NCBI RefSeq assembly: GCF_038087665.1 | Contig: NZ_CP149925.1 | Location: 2,976,870 to 3,040,869 of the forward strand | Source of the DNA: Gallaecimonas sp. GXIMD4217 | GTDB lineage: Bacteria; Pseudomonadota; Gammaproteobacteria; Enterobacterales; Gallaecimonadaceae | DNA length: 64,000 nt | Direction of reading: 5' to 3' | Shown: in pieces, positions 8,538 through 16,632 of the stretch | Numbering within the stretch: position 1 is the first letter of the stretch | Layout of the letters: each line of letters opens with the position of its first letter | Position numbers and translations under genes: made by a program | The notes under the pieces: model-generated | Databases searched by the model: none | Told to the model about the DNA's origin: nothing | What the model saw: only the letters and a program-made list of their open reading frames with translations

Positions 8538-9014
8538 ATGAGTCATCACAACCTGATCGGTTTGAACCAGGAAGGCGTCACCCAGCTGTCCGAGCAGTTG
8601 AACCAGCTGCTGGCCAACTACCAGATCCTGTACATGAATGCCCGGGGCTTTCACTGGAACGTCCGTGGTGACGACTTCTTCGAGCTGCATGCCAAGTTCG
8701 AGGAAACCTACAACGATCTGCTGCTGAAGGTGGACGAGCTAGCCGAGCGGATCCTGACCCTGGGCGGTCGCCCCATGCACGCCTTCAGCGACTACATCGC
8801 CCGCTCCCAGGTCCGGGAGCAGAAGGACGTCAGCAACGGCAAGGACGGCGTCGCCCACCTGCTGGCAGCCTACCAGCAGCTGATCAGCGAGCAGCGCCAG
8901 ATCCTCAGCCTGGCCGGCGACATCGGCGACGAAGGCACCGCCGCGCTGATGAGCGACTATATCGGCCAGCAGGAAAAGACGGTGTGGATGCTGGCCGCCT
9001 ACCTGAACCGCTAA
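8538..9014 (+). CDS. dps: Dps-family ferritin-like DNA-protection protein
   Basis: A 158-residue Dps/miniferritin. The intersubunit ferroxidase centre can be read: H39 in NARGFHWNVRG, H51 and E55 in ELHAKFEE, and D66/E70 in KVDELAERI. E55 replaces the Asp of E. coli Dps. Dps dodecamers oxidise Fe(II) with peroxide, store iron and, in some species, bind DNA. The N-terminal tail is short and has few positive charges, so DNA binding is doubtful. An AGAGGAGC ribosome site precedes the ATG and a strong terminator follows. Stationary-phase or peroxide control is expected from the family. Confidence 0.95.
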   Translation: MSHHNLIGLNQEGVTQLSEQLNQLLANYQILYMNARGFHWNVRGDDFFELHAKFEETYNDLLLKVDELAERILTLGGRPMHAFSDYIARSQVREQKDVSNGKDGVAHLLAAYQQLISEQRQILSLAGDIGDEGTAALMSDYIGQQEKTVWMLAAYLNR

Positions 9015-9030
9015 GTAGCGCCCGTAAAGA

Positions 9031-9057
9031 GAAAAGGCGCCCGATGGCGCCTTTTCG
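9031..9057 (+). terminator. Intrinsic terminator of dps
   Basis: Perfect 10-bp stem AAAAGGCGCC/GGCGCCTTTT (9032-9041 with 9046-9055), loop CGAT, with A- and T-runs included, so it could act in both directions. Confidence 0.8.
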
Positions 9058-9071
9058 TCTGTTTGATGGCC

Positions 9072-9335
9072 CCTCAGACCTGCAGCCAGAAGGGTGCAGA
9101 CAGAAACCCAAGCGCCGCTTGGGTGCGGCTGCACGCGGGCCTCGGGATGGGCGAGCCGGGCGTAGCGCCAGGGACGGCTCCCGAAGCTATTCCCTCAGAC
9201 CTGCAGCCAGAAGGGTGCAGACAGAAACCCAAGCGCCGCTTGGGTGCGGCTGCACGCGAGCCTCGGGATGGGCGAGCCGGGCGTAGCGCCAGGGACGGCT
9301 CCCGAAGCTATTTCCTCAGACCTGCAGCCAGAAGG
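9072..9335. repeat. 121-bp tandem repeat, 2.2 copies, sharing its boundary with the dtd gene tail
   Basis: Copy 1 (9072-9192) and copy 2 (9193-9313) are almost identical; a third partial copy (9314-9335) is the last 22 bases of dtd including its stop codon. In dtd's direction each unit is therefore a dead copy of the end of dtd (codons for F-W-L-Q-V and stop) plus 99 bases of 3' sequence. Inside the unit are hairpin-forming stretches: ACCCAAG...CTTGGGT, and GAGCCG...CGGCTC around GGCGTAGCGCCAGGG. The unit length is not a multiple of three and no gene is coded. This fills the 301-base gap between dps and dtd. Confidence 0.85.
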
Positions 9336-9753
9336 TAACAGGCCCGTCATTACAGAGGCTGACCTGCATGTCGGCGCCGAATTCGCCCCTTTCCACGCCC
9401 AGCCCCAGGGCCTCGCAGTCGGCCATAAAACGTTCATAGAGGCGCTCGCCTTCGCTGGGCACGGCGGCGCTGGAAAAGCTGGGCCTGTTGCCGCAGTTGG
9501 TGTCGGCGGCCAGGGTAAACTGGGACACCACCAGCAGCCGCCCCCCGGCCTGGGCCACATTGAGGTTCATCTTGCCCTGGTCGTCCTCGAACACCCGGTA
9601 GTTGCAGACCCGCTGGGCCAGGCGCCTGGCCTTGGCGTCGTCGTCGCCCTTCTCCACTCCCAGCAGTACCAGCAGCCCCTGGTCTATGGCGCCTGCGGTC
9701 TGGCCGTCGATGTCCACCCTGGCCTGGCTCACGCGCTGGATCAGGGCAATCAT
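9316..9753 (-). CDS. dtd: D-aminoacyl-tRNA deacylase
   Basis: A 145-residue Dtd that hydrolyses D-amino acids from mischarged tRNAs. The two family motifs are present: [17 protein letters not shown] (the SQFTL motif) and [11 protein letters not shown] (the trans Gly-Pro motif at the C-terminus, NxGPVT). Length equals E. coli Dtd (145). The ATG at 9753 overlaps the pip stop by four bases (ATGA), so translation is coupled to pip, and longer frames running into pip are ignored. The last 22 coding bases are repeated twice downstream in the 121-bp tandem repeat. Confidence 0.96.
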   Translation of the reverse strand: MIALIQRVSQARVDIDGQTAGAIDQGLLVLLGVEKGDDDAKARRLAQRVCNYRVFEDDQGKMNLNVAQAGGRLLVVSQFTLAADTNCGNRPSFSSAAVPSEGERLYERFMADCEALGLGVERGEFGADMQVSLCNDGPVTFWLQV

Positions 9754-10703
9754 CGCTTCAATTCCCCGTAGATCTGCTCCACCGCCCTCAGCAGGCCATC
9801 GGTGATGCCGGGCTCCATGGCGCTGTGGCCGGCCGCCGGCACTATGTGCAGCCGGGCCTGGGGCAGGTGCTCGGCCAGGGTCAGGGCATTTTCCAGCTTG
9901 CAGACCATGTCGTAGCGGCCGTGGACTATGGCCACCGGCAGCTCGGCCAGCCTGTGGGCGTTGTTCAGCAACTGGCCCTCTTTCATAAAGCACTGGTTGA
10001 TAAAGTAATGGCATTCCAGCCGCCCCACCGCCAGGGCCGCGGAAGGCTCCAGGTAGGGGGACTCGTCGGCCAGGGGCATCAGGGTGCACATGCGCCCTTC
10101 CCACAGGGTCCAGGCCTTGGCCGCCTGCATCCGGGCCAGCTCGTTGTCCGAGGTCAGCAGCTCGTAGTAGCGCTCCAGCAGCCGCTCGCTGTCCTGCTCC
10201 AGGGGCGCCAGGAAGTCCTTGTAATGATCCGGAAAGACCTGGGCCGAGCCGCCCCGGGGCGATACCATCCAGTGGATGTCCTCCTGGCGACCCAGGAAGA
10301 TGCCCCTGAGCACCAGGCCCAGTACCTTCTCGGGGTGTGCCTGCCCGTAGGCCAGGGCCAGGGTGGAGCCCCAGGAGCCGCCGAACACCAGCCACTGGCC
10401 TATGCCCAGGTGCTGGCGGATGGCCTCGATATCGGCGATCAGGTGCGCCGTGGTGTTGGCCTTGAGGCTGGCATGGGGCCGGGAGCGGCCGGCGCCGCGC
10501 TGATCGAAGAGGACGATATGGAAGCGGTTGGGATCGAAGAAACGGCGCTGGTCCGGGTTGCTGCCGGCACCTGGGCCGCCATGCAACACCACCACCGGCA
10601 GGCCGTCCGGGTTGCCCGAGGTTTCCACATAGAGTTCATGGCCGTCTCCCACCGGCAGGTGAAAGCTGTCATTGGCCTTGAGTTCAGGATACAGCGTCCG
10701 CAT
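9750..10703 (-). CDS. pip: Prolyl iminopeptidase (alpha/beta hydrolase, S33)
   Basis: A 317-residue proline iminopeptidase that removes N-terminal Pro from peptides. [18 protein letters not shown] is the S33 oxyanion-hole signature (HGGPG), [13 protein letters not shown] holds the nucleophile Ser, and the catalytic Asp and His are expected in HGRYDMVC and AAGHSAMEP near the C-terminus. Length agrees with the family. It overlaps yihY by 20 bases and dtd by four, forming a tight yihY-pip-dtd operon. Confidence 0.95.
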   Translation of the reverse strand: MRTLYPELKANDSFHLPVGDGHELYVETSGNPDGLPVVVLHGGPGAGSNPDQRRFFDPNRFHIVLFDQRGAGRSRPHASLKANTTAHLIADIEAIRQHLGIGQWLVFGGSWGSTLALAYGQAHPEKVLGLVLRGIFLGRQEDIHWMVSPRGGSAQVFPDHYKDFLAPLEQDSERLLERYYELLTSDNELARMQAAKAWTLWEGRMCTLMPLADESPYLEPSAALAVGRLECHYFINQCFMKEGQLLNNAHRLAELPVAIVHGRYDMVCKLENALTLAEHLPQARLHIVPAAGHSAMEPGITDGLLRAVEQIYGELKR

Positions 10704-11547
10704 CCAACGGCTCCTCCCGTTGTTGTTGCTTCTCCACTTCCCCCAGGTAGGCGGTCAGTTCGGCCCCCAGCAGTACGATCAGCCAGCACAGGTAGATCCA
10801 TACGAAGAGGATGGGCACCGCCGCCAGGGCGCCGTAGATGGCCTGGTAGGACGGGAAACTGGTGACGTAAAAGGCGAAGATCTCCTTGGAGATCTCGAAG
10901 AGAATGGCGGCCAGCACGGCGCCGGCCATGGCGTGCTTGACCCTGACCCTCATGTTGGGCACCAGCAGGTACAGCACCAGGAAGGCCAGCCAGGACGCCA
11001 CCATGGGCGCCAGCTGGATCAGGTAACCGCGCAGGGCCGACAGGGCCCCGTCCTGGAACAGCTCCAGGCTGACCACGTAGGAGGTCAGGGCCAGGGACAC
11101 CCCCATCAGCAGCGGTCCCAGGGTCAGTACCGACCAGTAGATGGCAAAGGCCACCGACCAGCGCCGCCCCTGGCCGACCCGGAAGATCTGGTTGATGGTC
11201 CTGTCCACCGAGCTGATCAACAGCAGCGCCACCACCACCAGCGCCAGTACCCCCACCGCCGACATGCGGGCGGCATTGGCGGCGAAACCCTGCACCTGCC
11301 TGGCAATGACGTCCGAGGCGGTGGGCACCAGGTTGTTGAACAGGAACTGCTGGATGTCCTGCTTGAGGGCCTCGAAACCGGGAAAGGCGGAAAACAGCGC
11401 AAACAGCACCGCCACCAGGGGAACCAGCGACAGCAGGGTGGTGTAGGCCATGGATCCGGCGTAAAGGGTCAGGCGATCTTCCCTCACCCTGTGGGTGAAT
11501 CCGCTGATCAGCTCCTTCACCCGGGACCAGTGCGGCAGGGTCATCAA
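10684..11547 (-). CDS. yihY: YihY/BrkB-family inner-membrane protein
   Basis: A 287-residue membrane protein with about six hydrophobic helices. The opening helix segment YAGSMAYTTLLSLVPLVAVLF is the family hallmark. Long ago labelled ribonuclease BN, this assignment was withdrawn for YihY; the function is not established. It is the first gene of the yihY-pip-dtd operon. The C-terminal tail is charged ([16 protein letters not shown]) and cytoplasmic. Its start is divergent from the DUF2959 lipoprotein, separated by 78 bases that hold promoter-like sequence. Confidence 0.9.
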   Translation of the reverse strand: MMTLPHWSRVKELISGFTHRVREDRLTLYAGSMAYTTLLSLVPLVAVLFALFSAFPGFEALKQDIQQFLFNNLVPTASDVIARQVQGFAANAARMSAVGVLALVVVALLLISSVDRTINQIFRVGQGRRWSVAFAIYWSVLTLGPLLMGVSLALTSYVVSLELFQDGALSALRGYLIQLAPMVASWLAFLVLYLLVPNMRVRVKHAMAGAVLAAILFEISKEIFAFYVTSFPSYQAIYGALAAVPILFVWIYLCWLIVLLGAELTAYLGEVEKQQQREEPLDADAVS

Positions 11548-11559
11548 ACTGGGCTCATG

Positions 11560-11588
11560 TTGCTTATGGGTGTCCTGACTCTTACTCT
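11560..11588 (+). promoter_or_regulatory. Putative sigma-70 promoter of the DUF2959 gene
   Basis: TTGCTT, 17-base spacer, TACTCT; the -10 ends 37 bases upstream of the start codon. Pattern match only. Confidence 0.35.
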
Positions 11589-11625
11589 ATCACCAATCAC
11601 TCGGAATAAAGGAAAGTCCCTGAAG

Positions 11626-12273
11626 ATGCGCGCCTTTTTACTGACATTTGCCCTGTCCCTGCCGTTGCTGCTGGGGGGCTGCCAAAGTGCCTACTACGCC
11701 ACCATGGAAAAGGTCGGCATCCACAAGCGCGACATCCTGGCCGACAGGGTCGAGTCCGCCTCCGAGGCCCAGCAGGATGCCCAGCAGCAGTTCAAGTCCG
11801 CCCTGGAGCACTTCCGGGCCGTGGTCAAGGTGGACGCCGGCGAGCTGGAAGAACGCTATGACGAACTGAGCAGCGAGTTCGAACTCAGCGAGGCGGCCGC
11901 CGAGGATGTCCGCAACCGCATCGACGCCGTCGAAGACGTGGCCGAGGCCCTGTTCGAGGAATGGCAGGACGAGCTGGACCAGTACAGCTCTGCCAGCCTC
12001 AAGGCCGCCTCCGCCCGCACCCTGCGCGACACCCAGAAGCGCTACCAGCGCCTGCTGCGGGCCATGCGCCGGGCCGAGGCCAAGATGGATCCGGTGCTGG
12101 ACAAGTTCCGCGACCAGGTGCTCTTTCTCAAGCACAACCTCAACGCCCGGGCCATAGGCGCCCTCAGGGGCGAGCTGCGCGGCATCGAACAACAGGTCAA
12201 CCGCCTGGTAAGTGAGATGAACGCCTCCATCCGCGAATCCGAACAGTTCGTGGCCAGCCTGGAACAGAATTGA
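11626..12273 (+). CDS. DUF2959-family lipoprotein, coiled-coil
   Basis: A 215-residue protein with a lipoprotein signal (lipobox LLGGC, Cys about residue 18) followed by a highly charged helical body predicted as coiled coil throughout. The sequence after the lipobox, QSAYYATMEKVGIHKRDIL, is the characteristic start of DUF2959 proteins. It should be anchored to the outer membrane facing the periplasm. The start is chosen for the signal peptide and the AAAGGAAAG site upstream; an in-frame extension towards 10672 overlaps yihY and pip and is not real. Function unknown. Confidence 0.85.
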   Translation: MRAFLLTFALSLPLLLGGCQSAYYATMEKVGIHKRDILADRVESASEAQQDAQQQFKSALEHFRAVVKVDAGELEERYDELSSEFELSEAAAEDVRNRIDAVEDVAEALFEEWQDELDQYSSASLKAASARTLRDTQKRYQRLLRAMRRAEAKMDPVLDKFRDQVLFLKHNLNARAIGALRGELRGIEQQVNRLVSEMNASIRESEQFVASLEQN

Positions 12274-12305
12274 TCACAACTGTTCACCTTTTGTTACATT
12301 TGCAC

Positions 12306-12341
12306 CAGGCCCGGACGTTTCCCGTTCGGGCCTGTTTTTTT
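12306..12341 (+). terminator. Intrinsic terminator of the DUF2959 gene
   Basis: 8-bp stem CAGGCCCG/CGGGCCTG (12306-12313 with 12327-12334) followed by seven Ts. Confidence 0.85.
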
Positions 12342-12386
12342 GTACCTTTGAACAGATTTTAATAACCAGTGACCAGGGAGAGTCCC

Positions 12387-15173
12387 ATGCGCCTGATGCG
12401 TACCCTTACCGCCGTCGCCGTATCCGCGGCCCTGCTGGGCGGCTGCACCATGTCAGCCCAGACCGAAAGCCAAGCCCCCGCCGCCAATGTGGCGGCCCAG
12501 CAACTGCCCGAGCTGAAGATCCCCTATGAGGTCTTCACCCTGGATAACGGCCTGACCGTGGTGGTCCATGAGGATCGCAAGGCCCCCATAGTGGCCGTCA
12601 ACGTCTGGTACGGCGTCGGCTCCAAGGATGAAAAGCCCGGCAAGACCGGCTTCGCCCACCTGTTCGAGCACCTGATGTTCAACGGCAGCGAAAACTACGA
12701 CGACGAATACTTCGGTCCCTTCGAAAAGGCCGGTGCCACCGACATGAACGGCACCACCAACAACGACCGTACCAACTACTTCCAGAACGTACCCACCCCG
12801 GCCCTGGACATGGCACTGTGGATGGAATCCGACCGCATGGGCCACCTGCTGGGCGCCGTCACCCAGGCCAAGCTGGACGAGCAGCGCGGCGTGGTGCAGA
12901 ACGAAAAGCGCCAGGGCGAATCCCAGCCCTATGGCCGGGTCTGGGGTGTGCTGGCCGAGAACAGCTTCCCCAAGGGTCACCCCTACTCCTGGTCGGTGAT
13001 CGGCTCCATGGACGATCTCAACGCCGCCTCCCTAGATGACGTGCACCAGTGGTTCAAGGACTACTACGGCGCCGCCAACGCCGTGCTGGTGCTGGCCGGC
13101 GACATCGACGCCAAGACCGCCCGCGCCAAGGCCGAGCAATACTTCGGCGACATCCCCGCCGGCAAGCCGCTGAAGAAGCTGGACGCCTGGGTCGCCAAGC
13201 GCACCGGCACCAAGCGCCTGACCATGGAAGACCATGTCCCGGCGGCCCGCATCTACAAGGCCTGGAACACCGCCCAGATGGGCACGGCCGACTCCGAATA
13301 CATGAACCTGCTCAGCGACGTGCTGACCATGGGCAAGAGCTCCCGCCTCTACAAGCGCCTGGTGCAGGATGAGCAGGTCGCCTCTTCCGTGGCCTCCTTC
13401 AACTACGAACGCAAGCTGGCCGGCCAGCTGATCATCATCGCCGACGCCAAGGCCGGCGTGTCCCTGGACACCCTGGACAGGATCATCGACGAGGAGCTGG
13501 CCAAACTGATGGCCGAGGGCCCCACCCAGGACGAGCTTGACCGCATCCGCTTCAGCACCGCCGCCAACTTCGTGCGCGGCGCCGAGCGCATCGGCGGCTT
13601 CGGCGGCAAGTCCGACATCCTGGCCTCCGGCATGGTCTACCACGGCGATCCCGGCTACTTCGACAAGCAGATGGACATCTTCGCCAAGGCCACCCCGGCC
13701 GACATCAAGGCGGCCATGAACCGTTGGCTGGACGACGGCCAGCTGATCATGGAGGTCACCCCCCAGCCCAAGTACCAGGTCGCCGAGGCCGGTGCCGACC
13801 GCAGCAAGCTGCCGACCGTGGGCAAGCTGCCGACCCTGGATCTGCCCGAGCTGACCAGCTTCACCCTCAGCAACGGCCTGGAAGTGGCCGTCGCCGAACG
13901 CCACGACACCCCCAACGTGGAAATGCAGCTGGTCTTTGACGCCGGCTATGCCGCCGACCAGGGCGCCAAGCCCGGCACCGCCAGCTTCGCCATGGCCATG
14001 CTGGCCGAGGGCACCAAGAACATGACCTCGGTGGAACTGTCCGAGGCCATGCAGAAGCTGGGTACCAACTGGGGCAGCAACGCCAGCCTGGACAACGCCA
14101 CCCTCAGCCTGGACAGCCTGACCGCCAACCTGGATCAGTCCCTGGCCCTGTTCAGCGACGTGCTGCAGAACCCGGCCTTCGACCAGGAGGAAATGGACAA
14201 GCTGCGCTCCCGCTGGCTGGAAGGCATCCGCAAGGAAAAGGCCAGGCCCATGTCCATGGCCCTGCGGGTACTGCCGCCGCTGCTGTTCGGTGAAGAGCAC
14301 GGCTATGGCGTGCCCCTGACCGGCTCCGGCACCGAGGCGTCCGTCAACGCCCTGACCCGCGACGACCTGGTCAACTTCCACCAGACCTGGCTGCGCCCGG
14401 ACAATGCCCGCCTGGTCATCGTCGGCGACACCAAGGTCGAAACCATCAAGCCGCTGCTGGAGCAGCACCTGGCCAACTGGCAGGCCCCGGCCACGCCCAA
14501 GCCGGTGAAGAAGCTGGCCAAGGTGGCCCCGCCCAAGAAGGCCAAGGTCTACCTGATCAACCAGCCCGGCACCCCCCAGTCCACCATCATCGCCGGCCAG
14601 CTGGCCCCGTCCGGTACCTCCGAACAGGCCGAGCTGATCAACGTGATGAACACCATACTGGGTGGCACCTTCACCAGCCGCCTGAACATGAACCTGCGCG
14701 AGGACAAGCACTGGTCCTACGGTGCCCGCTCCATGTGGCTGGACGCCAAGGCCCAGGGCCTGTACCTGGCCTATGCCCCGGTGCAGACCGACAAGACCAA
14801 GGAATCCATCCAGGAGATCCTCAAGGAGTTCCGCGGCTATATCGGCAAAAAGCCCGCCACCGCCGAGGAGCTGGCCAAGGTCAAGGCCAACAAGACCGCC
14901 AAGCTGCCCGGTGCCTACGAGACCAAGGGCTCGCTGCTGGGCTCCCTGGTAGAGACCCTGGACAAGGGCAAGGACGTGCAGTGGCTGGAAAGCTACGGCC
15001 AGCGCGTCAACAACATCGCCCTGGATCAGGTGCGCATCAACGCCAAGGAGGTGCTCACCCCCGAGGCCTTCACCTGGGTCATCGTCGGCGATCTGGAGCA
15101 GATCGAAGACAAGGTCCGCAGCCTGAAGCTGGGCGAGGTGATCAAGCTGGACGAAAACGGCAACCGCATCTGA
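12387..15173 (+). CDS. M16-family (insulinase-type) zinc peptidase lipoprotein, double domain
   Basis: A 928-residue protein with a lipoprotein signal (LLGGC, Cys20). Two M16 halves follow. The N-terminal half is catalytic: the inverted zinc motif HLFEH (H91, E94, H95) and the distal Glu in GVVQNE (E173). The C-terminal half (from about residue 480, LPELTSFTLSNGLEVAVAE) lacks the HxxEH motif, as expected for the substrate-chamber half. Family members degrade peptides in the periplasm. The start at 12387 has a GGGAGA ribosome site; an upstream in-frame ATG at 12369 is less likely. It stands alone between two terminators. Confidence 0.92.
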   Translation: MRLMRTLTAVAVSAALLGGCTMSAQTESQAPAANVAAQQLPELKIPYEVFTLDNGLTVVVHEDRKAPIVAVNVWYGVGSKDEKPGKTGFAHLFEHLMFNGSENYDDEYFGPFEKAGATDMNGTTNNDRTNYFQNVPTPALDMALWMESDRMGHLLGAVTQAKLDEQRGVVQNEKRQGESQPYGRVWGVLAENSFPKGHPYSWSVIGSMDDLNAASLDDVHQWFKDYYGAANAVLVLAGDIDAKTARAKAEQYFGDIPAGKPLKKLDAWVAKRTGTKRLTMEDHVPAARIYKAWNTAQMGTADSEYMNLLSDVLTMGKSSRLYKRLVQDEQVASSVASFNYERKLAGQLIIIADAKAGVSLDTLDRIIDEELAKLMAEGPTQDELDRIRFSTAANFVRGAERIGGFGGKSDILASGMVYHGDPGYFDKQMDIFAKATPADIKAAMNRWLDDGQLIMEVTPQPKYQVAEAGADRSKLPTVGKLPTLDLPELTSFTLSNGLEVAVAERHDTPNVEMQLVFDAGYAADQGAKPGTASFAMAMLAEGTKNMTSVELSEAMQKLGTNWGSNASLDNATLSLDSLTANLDQSLALFSDVLQNPAFDQEEMDKLRSRWLEGIRKEKARPMSMALRVLPPLLFGEEHGYGVPLTGSGTEASVNALTRDDLVNFHQTWLRPDNARLVIVGDTKVETIKPLLEQHLANWQAPATPKPVKKLAKVAPPKKAKVYLINQPGTPQSTIIAGQLAPSGTSEQAELINVMNTILGGTFTSRLNMNLREDKHWSYGARSMWLDAKAQGLYLAYAPVQTDKTKESIQEILKEFRGYIGKKPATAEELAKVKANKTAKLPGAYETKGSLLGSLVETLDKGKDVQWLESYGQRVNNIALDQVRINAKEVLTPEAFTWVIVGDLEQIEDKVRSLKLGEVIKLDENGNRI

Positions 15174-15190
15174 GCCAGAACGCGGTAGAC

Positions 15191-15217
15191 AAAGGGGCGC
15201 TGCGGCGCCCCTTTTTT
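15191..15217 (+). terminator. Intrinsic terminator of the M16 peptidase gene
   Basis: Perfect 7-bp stem GGGGCGC/GCGCCCC (15194-15200 with 15205-15211), loop TGCG, then TTTTTTGT. Confidence 0.85.
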
Positions 15218-15279
15218 GTCAGCCCTGATTCAGCCAGCCGGATTAACCTCTGGTTAAGGACATAACGAATAAGCACAAG

Positions 15280-15813
15280 ATGATGAAAAATTTGCTGATC
15301 CTGGCCACCCTGCTGGCCCTGCTGAACGGCTGCTCGCTGAGCCCACAGGAATGCGCCACCATGGACTGGCGCTGGCGCGGCGAGGCCGACGGCGCCGCCG
15401 GCCACCTGGCCAGACCCAGCCACTGGCAGGCCCAGTGCAGTGAACACGGCTACCGGATCGACGACCAGGCCTACTACCTGGGCTGGCAGCAGGGCAACGG
15501 CCGCTACTGTGAACCCGGCAACGGCTTCCTGGTGGGCCGGCGCGGCGAAGCCTACTCCGGCGCCTGCCAGGGCGAGGTGGCGGAACGCTTCCTGGCCCAG
15601 TACGAGCGCGGCTACCGGATCTACCAGGAGGAACAGCGCCTCGCCTACCTGCGGGATCGCATCCACGACATCGAGCACCGCATCCACGAGATCGGCGGCG
15701 AGCTGCGCCGGGACGAGCTGGACAGGGAAGCTCGGCGCGAGCTGCGCCACGAACGCCGGCGCCTGGAAGACGAGCTGGCCGAGCTGCGCCACGCCCTGCT
15801 CTTCCACGACTGA
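15280..15813 (+). CDS. DUF2799-family lipoprotein, paralogue 1
   Basis: A 177-residue lipoprotein (lipobox LLNGC, Cys18). The DUF2799 pattern is visible: ECATMDWRWRGEADGAAG, HWQAQC, YYLGWQQGNGRYCEPGNGF and YSGACQG, with conserved Cys and aromatic positions, followed by an Arg/Glu-rich helical tail that is probably coiled coil. Function unknown. It is the first of three tandem paralogues and the most divergent (its tail is charged, the others' tails are related to each other). The second gene follows in 109 bases with its own promoter, and copies of this gene's 3' end recur before the third paralogue. Confidence 0.8.
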   Translation: MMKNLLILATLLALLNGCSLSPQECATMDWRWRGEADGAAGHLARPSHWQAQCSEHGYRIDDQAYYLGWQQGNGRYCEPGNGFLVGRRGEAYSGACQGEVAERFLAQYERGYRIYQEEQRLAYLRDRIHDIEHRIHEIGGELRRDELDREARRELRHERRRLEDELAELRHALLFHD

Positions 15814-15831
15814 CCAGCCGATCACAAGCCG

Positions 15832-15861
15832 TTCACAAAATCGACAAGAGTCTGATATGTT
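15832..15861 (+). promoter_or_regulatory. Promoter of DUF2799 paralogue 2, duplicated before paralogue 3
   Basis: TTCACA, 18-base spacer, TATGTT. The same elements with the same spacing occur at 16542-16571, and the 5' untranslated region up to AAAGGAGCACGACA is also conserved. Confidence 0.55.
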
Positions 15862-15922
15862 TAGGGAACTGGTCATGAGACCAGCCCAGGGACCGGCTCT
15901 GGGAGGACAAAGGAGCACGACA

Positions 15923-16435
15923 ATGAAGCATGGACTGTTGATCACCACCGCCCTCATCATTGGCCTGAGCGGCTGTTCCATCAGCCCCCAGGATGGCGTT
16001 GCCATGGACGGGCAGGCCAAAGGTCTGGCCGATGGCACCCAGGGCCTGGTGGCCCAAAGCGATAGCGCCGCCTACCTGCAGGGCTGGCAGCGTGGCAATG
16101 CCGAGTATTGCCAGCCTGAAAACGGCTACCAGGTGGGCAAGCTGGGCCAGGAGTACCAGGGCAGCTGCCAGGGCGACTTGGCGGCCGAGTTCCTGGCCCG
16201 ATACCAGGACGGCCACAAGCAATACCTGCACAACCGCATTCGCCATGTAGAAAGTCAGCTCCACGGGATCCGTCTGGAGCTGACCAAGAAGGCCACCACC
16301 CAGCAACGCTTCGTCAAGGACGAATTCAAGCGGGAGCAGGCCGGCAACAACAGCCTGAAGCCCCTGCAAATGGACATGCATCGCCTGGAGAAGGAGCTGA
16401 AAGCGCTGCGCCACACCCTGCAGAGCTACGGCTAG
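15923..16435 (+). CDS. DUF2799-family lipoprotein, paralogue 2 (internally shortened)
   Basis: A 170-residue lipoprotein (lipobox GLSGC, Cys18) starting MKHGLLITTALIIG behind a strong AAAGGAGC site. The C-terminal part of the domain is intact (YLQGWQRGNAEYCQPENGYQVG, EYQGSCQG), but the N-terminal part is degraded: the 'CATxDW' motif reads DGVAMDG and the segment with the HW...C motif present in both paralogues is missing, a loss of roughly 15-20 residues. Two conserved Cys are therefore absent, so its disulphide pattern must differ. Compared with paralogue 3 the first 15 residues and the whole upstream region are nearly identical. Function unknown; it may be drifting. Confidence 0.78.
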   Translation: MKHGLLITTALIIGLSGCSISPQDGVAMDGQAKGLADGTQGLVAQSDSAAYLQGWQRGNAEYCQPENGYQVGKLGQEYQGSCQGDLAAEFLARYQDGHKQYLHNRIRHVESQLHGIRLELTKKATTQQRFVKDEFKREQAGNNSLKPLQMDMHRLEKELKALRHTLQSYG

Positions 16436-16450
16436 CCGTAGTCACGGCTA

Positions 16451-16478
16451 GAAAAGCCCGGCATGGCCGGGCTTTTTC
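16451..16478 (+). terminator. Intrinsic terminator of DUF2799 paralogue 2
   Basis: Perfect 8-bp stem AGCCCGGC/GCCGGGCT (16455-16462 with 16466-16473), loop ATG, then TTTTTCG. Nearly the same hairpin ends paralogue 3. Confidence 0.85.
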
Positions 16479-16540
16479 GTTATTGCAGCAGGCCGACCTC
16501 AGTCGCGCCCTGCTTTTCCATCACCGGGCGCTCACAGGCC
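16474..16540 (+). pseudogene. Duplication junction: fossil tails of the M17 peptidase gene and of DUF2799 paralogue 1
   Basis: Right after the terminator, 16477-16495 repeats the last codons of the M17 aminopeptidase gene (TTCGTTATTGCAGCAGGCCG, also at 17223-17242). It is followed at about 16504-16525 by a degraded copy of the end of DUF2799 paralogue 1 (coding for ALLFH, as at 15795-15813) and then by the promoter copy. Neither remnant is translated usefully. Together they mark the join of a tandem duplication whose unit ran from the end of paralogue 1 to the end of the M17 gene. Confidence 0.75.
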
Positions 16541-16541
16541 G

Positions 16542-16571
16542 TTCACAAATACGGCAAACATCTGATATGTT
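16542..16571 (+). promoter_or_regulatory. Promoter of DUF2799 paralogue 3 (duplicate of 15832-15861)
   Basis: TTCACA, 18-base spacer, TATGTT, identical elements to the promoter of paralogue 2; the spacer has diverged while both hexamers are kept. Confidence 0.55.
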
Positions 16572-16632
16572 AAGGAAAGTTGGCAAAAGCGCGGCCCAGG
16601 GACAGGCGCTTGGGCGACAAAGGAGCACGACA

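Noticed and set aside
9072-9335. CRISPR array
   Set aside because: Units are 121 bp and nearly identical throughout; there are no short repeats alternating with unique spacers and no cas genes.
9063-9338. Open frames running through the 121-bp repeats
   Set aside because: The unit is not a multiple of three, so the copies are read in different frames, and no ribosome site is present.
10672-12273. 533-residue frame in place of the DUF2959 lipoprotein
   Set aside because: Its first 318 codons are antisense to pip and yihY. The lipoprotein signal and ribosome site are at 11626.
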